NCBI GenBank assembly: GCA_030280995.1
Contig: JASXTE010000001.1
Location: forward strand, 10,759,001-10,823,000
Origin: Hemileia vastatrix
Taxonomy: Eukaryota > Basidiomycota > Pucciniomycetes > Pucciniales > Zaghouaniaceae
Direction of reading: 5' to 3'
Length of the DNA stretch: 64,000 nt
In this document: piece by piece, positions 62,371 through 64,000 of the stretch
Position numbering within the stretch: the stretch's first letter is position 1
Layout of the letters: every line of letters starts with the position of its first letter
The notes under the pieces: model-generated
The model's input: only the letters and a program-made list of their open reading frames with translations
The model's database searches: none
Told to the model about the DNA's origin: nothing
Translations under genes and position numbers: made by a program

Positions 62371-62677
62371 AGGGGTATAAATGTTAGACAATATGAAATC
62401 AATTTAATTGAGGATAAAAATCCTTATGCCCCAATTATTTTCTGCAATTATTTTTGAAAATAATTGGGGTTTTAGACATTTTACATGTCAATTTTTGCCT
62501 CTTATCTGACATTTTTATTGTCAATTATTCATAAACATATCTTAGACAACTTTCTGGATATGCCAGCCTCCCAACTTTTATGCACACTCTCATTCTTTCT
62601 ATTCATTTTATCCATTCAGAACCCCTTCCCATCTCATCTGTTTGTTTCTTCTCCTTTTCATCTTCAAATATCTTAAC

Positions 62678-64000
62678 ATGCCTCATTGTCATAGATCTTC
62701 TCAAAGGCAGCTCTCCCCCAGTTGTCATTCAAATCCCACTACTCTCTCTTTCCCCAGATCAGCTGAGAAATTAAATACCATTCAACTAAAAAAATATGAT
62801 CACCTCATACTGACTAACTTTCTAAAAACTAAAACTAATTATGATTCTTGTTTTAAGACTGAGAATGCAACTACAGTAGGATAGCCCCATGAATTAAACT
62901 TTAATGGCTATCTTCTAATGGCTAATAAATTATAGAAAAAAACCAAGGGAAGGATATATATATTTCCTATACAGATGTCTGAGAGCTTCAAGCACTATTG
63001 AGCCAAATACAAGAAGGCTAATACTCTTTCATCTTCCACTGGTTTTAGTATTACTGTTATTGATATTGGTAAGGGAATCAAATCTATAGATGATAAGCTT
63101 GATTCTTTATGTCATTAATTCAAAGAGATGGATGCTATTTTTGGAGAGTGAGATGATGTTTTCCTGAAAACATGTAGGATGGAGAAGATGCTGTCTCCAA
63201 ACATGAGATTGAGATAAATCTTTTTAAAACTTCTTCTTCCACTCAAGCCTTCCCTTTTTTTAATTCAACCAATGAAGATATATTTTCTATAGATCCTTAT
63301 AGTGATATAAACCAACCCAATATAACTCCAGTGAGTTATTTTCTTGTATCTAATCAATTTTTTATTTACTTCTTTTTTTCTTATTTACAGAAGGGAAAAT
63401 AAAAAAAACCAGGAGCCACAATAAAGAAACTCTGAAGCTAGTAACAATGATTATGATGACAACAATATACTAAATACCTCCAAAAAAACAAAGACTTTAT
63501 TTACTTCTTTTTCTCTTATTTCTAGACGGGAAAATGAAAAAACCAGGAGCCACAATAAAGAAACTCTGAAGCTAGAAACAATGATTATGATGACAAAAAT
63601 ATACTAAATACCTCCAAAAAAAACAAAGACTTTATTTACTTCTTTTTCTCTTATTTCTAGATGGGAAAATGAAAAAACCAGGAGCCACAATAAAGAAACT
63701 CTGAAGCTAGAAACAATGATTATGATGACAAAAATATACTAAATACCTCCAAAAAAAACAAAGACTTTATTTACTTCTTTTTCTCTTATTTCTAGACGGG
63801 AAAATGAAAAAACCAGGAGCCACAATAAAGAAACTCTGAAGCTAGAAACAATGATTATGATGACAACAATATACTAAATACCTCCAACAAAAAGCAAAGA
63901 CCTTCAAATACTATAAATTTCAGAAGTCAAAGAAAACAAAAAAGAGATAGTACTTCTCTAACCCCTATCTCTTCTATTGAAGATTTTTTAGAGAAATTTG
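62678..64000 (+). pseudogene. SANT/Myb-like Harbinger-associated gene, copy 3 (runs off edge)
   Basis: ATG at 62678 (MPHCHRSSQRQLSPSCHS), LKTKTNYDSCFKTENATTVG then a stop at 62882; continuing KTKGRIYIFPIQMSESFKHY, YKKANTLSSSTGFSI, KSIDDKLDSL, AIFGE with several stops; an intron ending TTTACAG; an amplified exon segment (63360-63900); then KKQRPSNTINFRSQRKQKRD and SSIEDFLEKF at the window end. Same family as copies 1 and 2. The gene continues beyond 64000. Confidence 0.6.
63360..63900 (+). repeat. Four tandem copies of an exon with its splice acceptor
   Basis: Period of about 135 bp: CCAGGAGCCACAATAAAGAA occurs at 63409, 63543, 63678 and 63813. Each unit includes TTACTTCTTTTTCTCTTATT then TCTAG or ACAG (polypyrimidine tract and 3' splice site) and the following exon. 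Copies 2-4 are nearly identical, so the amplification is recent relative to the gene's decay. Confidence 0.9.

Overview
The window looks like AT-rich, transposon-swollen nuclear DNA of a fungus, most likely a basidiomycete and plausibly a rust (Pucciniales). This rests on short GT-AG introns (about 55-100 nt), a fused DTBS-DAPA aminotransferase biotin gene of the fungal type, an OMA1-type mitochondrial protease, a nuclear tRNA-Val with an anticodon-loop intron, and decayed Tnp2 (CACTA), Helitron, PIF/Harbinger, Tc1/mariner, Ty1/copia, Ty3/gypsy and TET/JBP-like genes. Species placement is inference. Only about 5.5 kb (35.9-41.3 kb) looks like ordinary host gene space; it is visibly richer in G+C and CpG than its surroundings.

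Layout. 1-2.2 kb: broken SNF2/Rad5-type helicase and an unknown two-exon gene. 3.4-8.9 kb: broken Tnp2 transposase followed by a three-exon unknown gene with many stops but no frameshift. 9.6-11.3 kb: array of 15 palindromes at alternating about 102/136 bp spacing (array A). 12.6-14.6 kb: five-exon unknown gene, again stops only. 14.6-16.6 kb: gypsy remnant (gag, primer-binding site, LTR) joined to a Helitron Rep-helicase pseudogene (16.6-19.9 kb), itself hit by a 197-bp MITE. 20.4-26.4 kb: minus-strand copia element whose 5' LTR holds a solo gypsy LTR. 26.4-30.8 kb: plus-strand copia, hit by a 1.2-kb insert and a 212-bp CACCA-ended MITE. 30.9-34.9 kb: polypyrimidine and simple repeats, more CACCA MITEs and a Tc1/mariner pseudogene.

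35.9-41.3 kb: OMA1 (minus) and the bifunctional biotin gene (plus) diverge from a 0.6-kb interval filled by an ATT-type microsatellite; both can be spliced in frame from visible GT-AG sites. tRNA-Val(AAC) follows. 42.8-47.8 kb: about 5-kb element with terminal inverted repeats. 48.3-48.8 kb: long GAA tract. 50.2-51.4 kb: PIF/Harbinger transposase pseudogene. 51.9-52.5 kb: C-rich/G-rich palindromic minisatellite. 52.6-55.9 kb: pieces probably from a TET/JBP-like oxygenase gene, separated by a second palindrome array (array B, 11 palindromes, mirror-symmetric). 56.3-57.7 kb (minus) and 62.7-64.0 kb (plus): two divergent copies of a SANT/Myb-like Harbinger-associated gene, the second with one exon segment repeated four times.

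The most unusual content is the pair of unrelated arrays in which short palindromes sit at fixed spacing and the spacers between them occur in either orientation. No known element type recognised here accounts for them.
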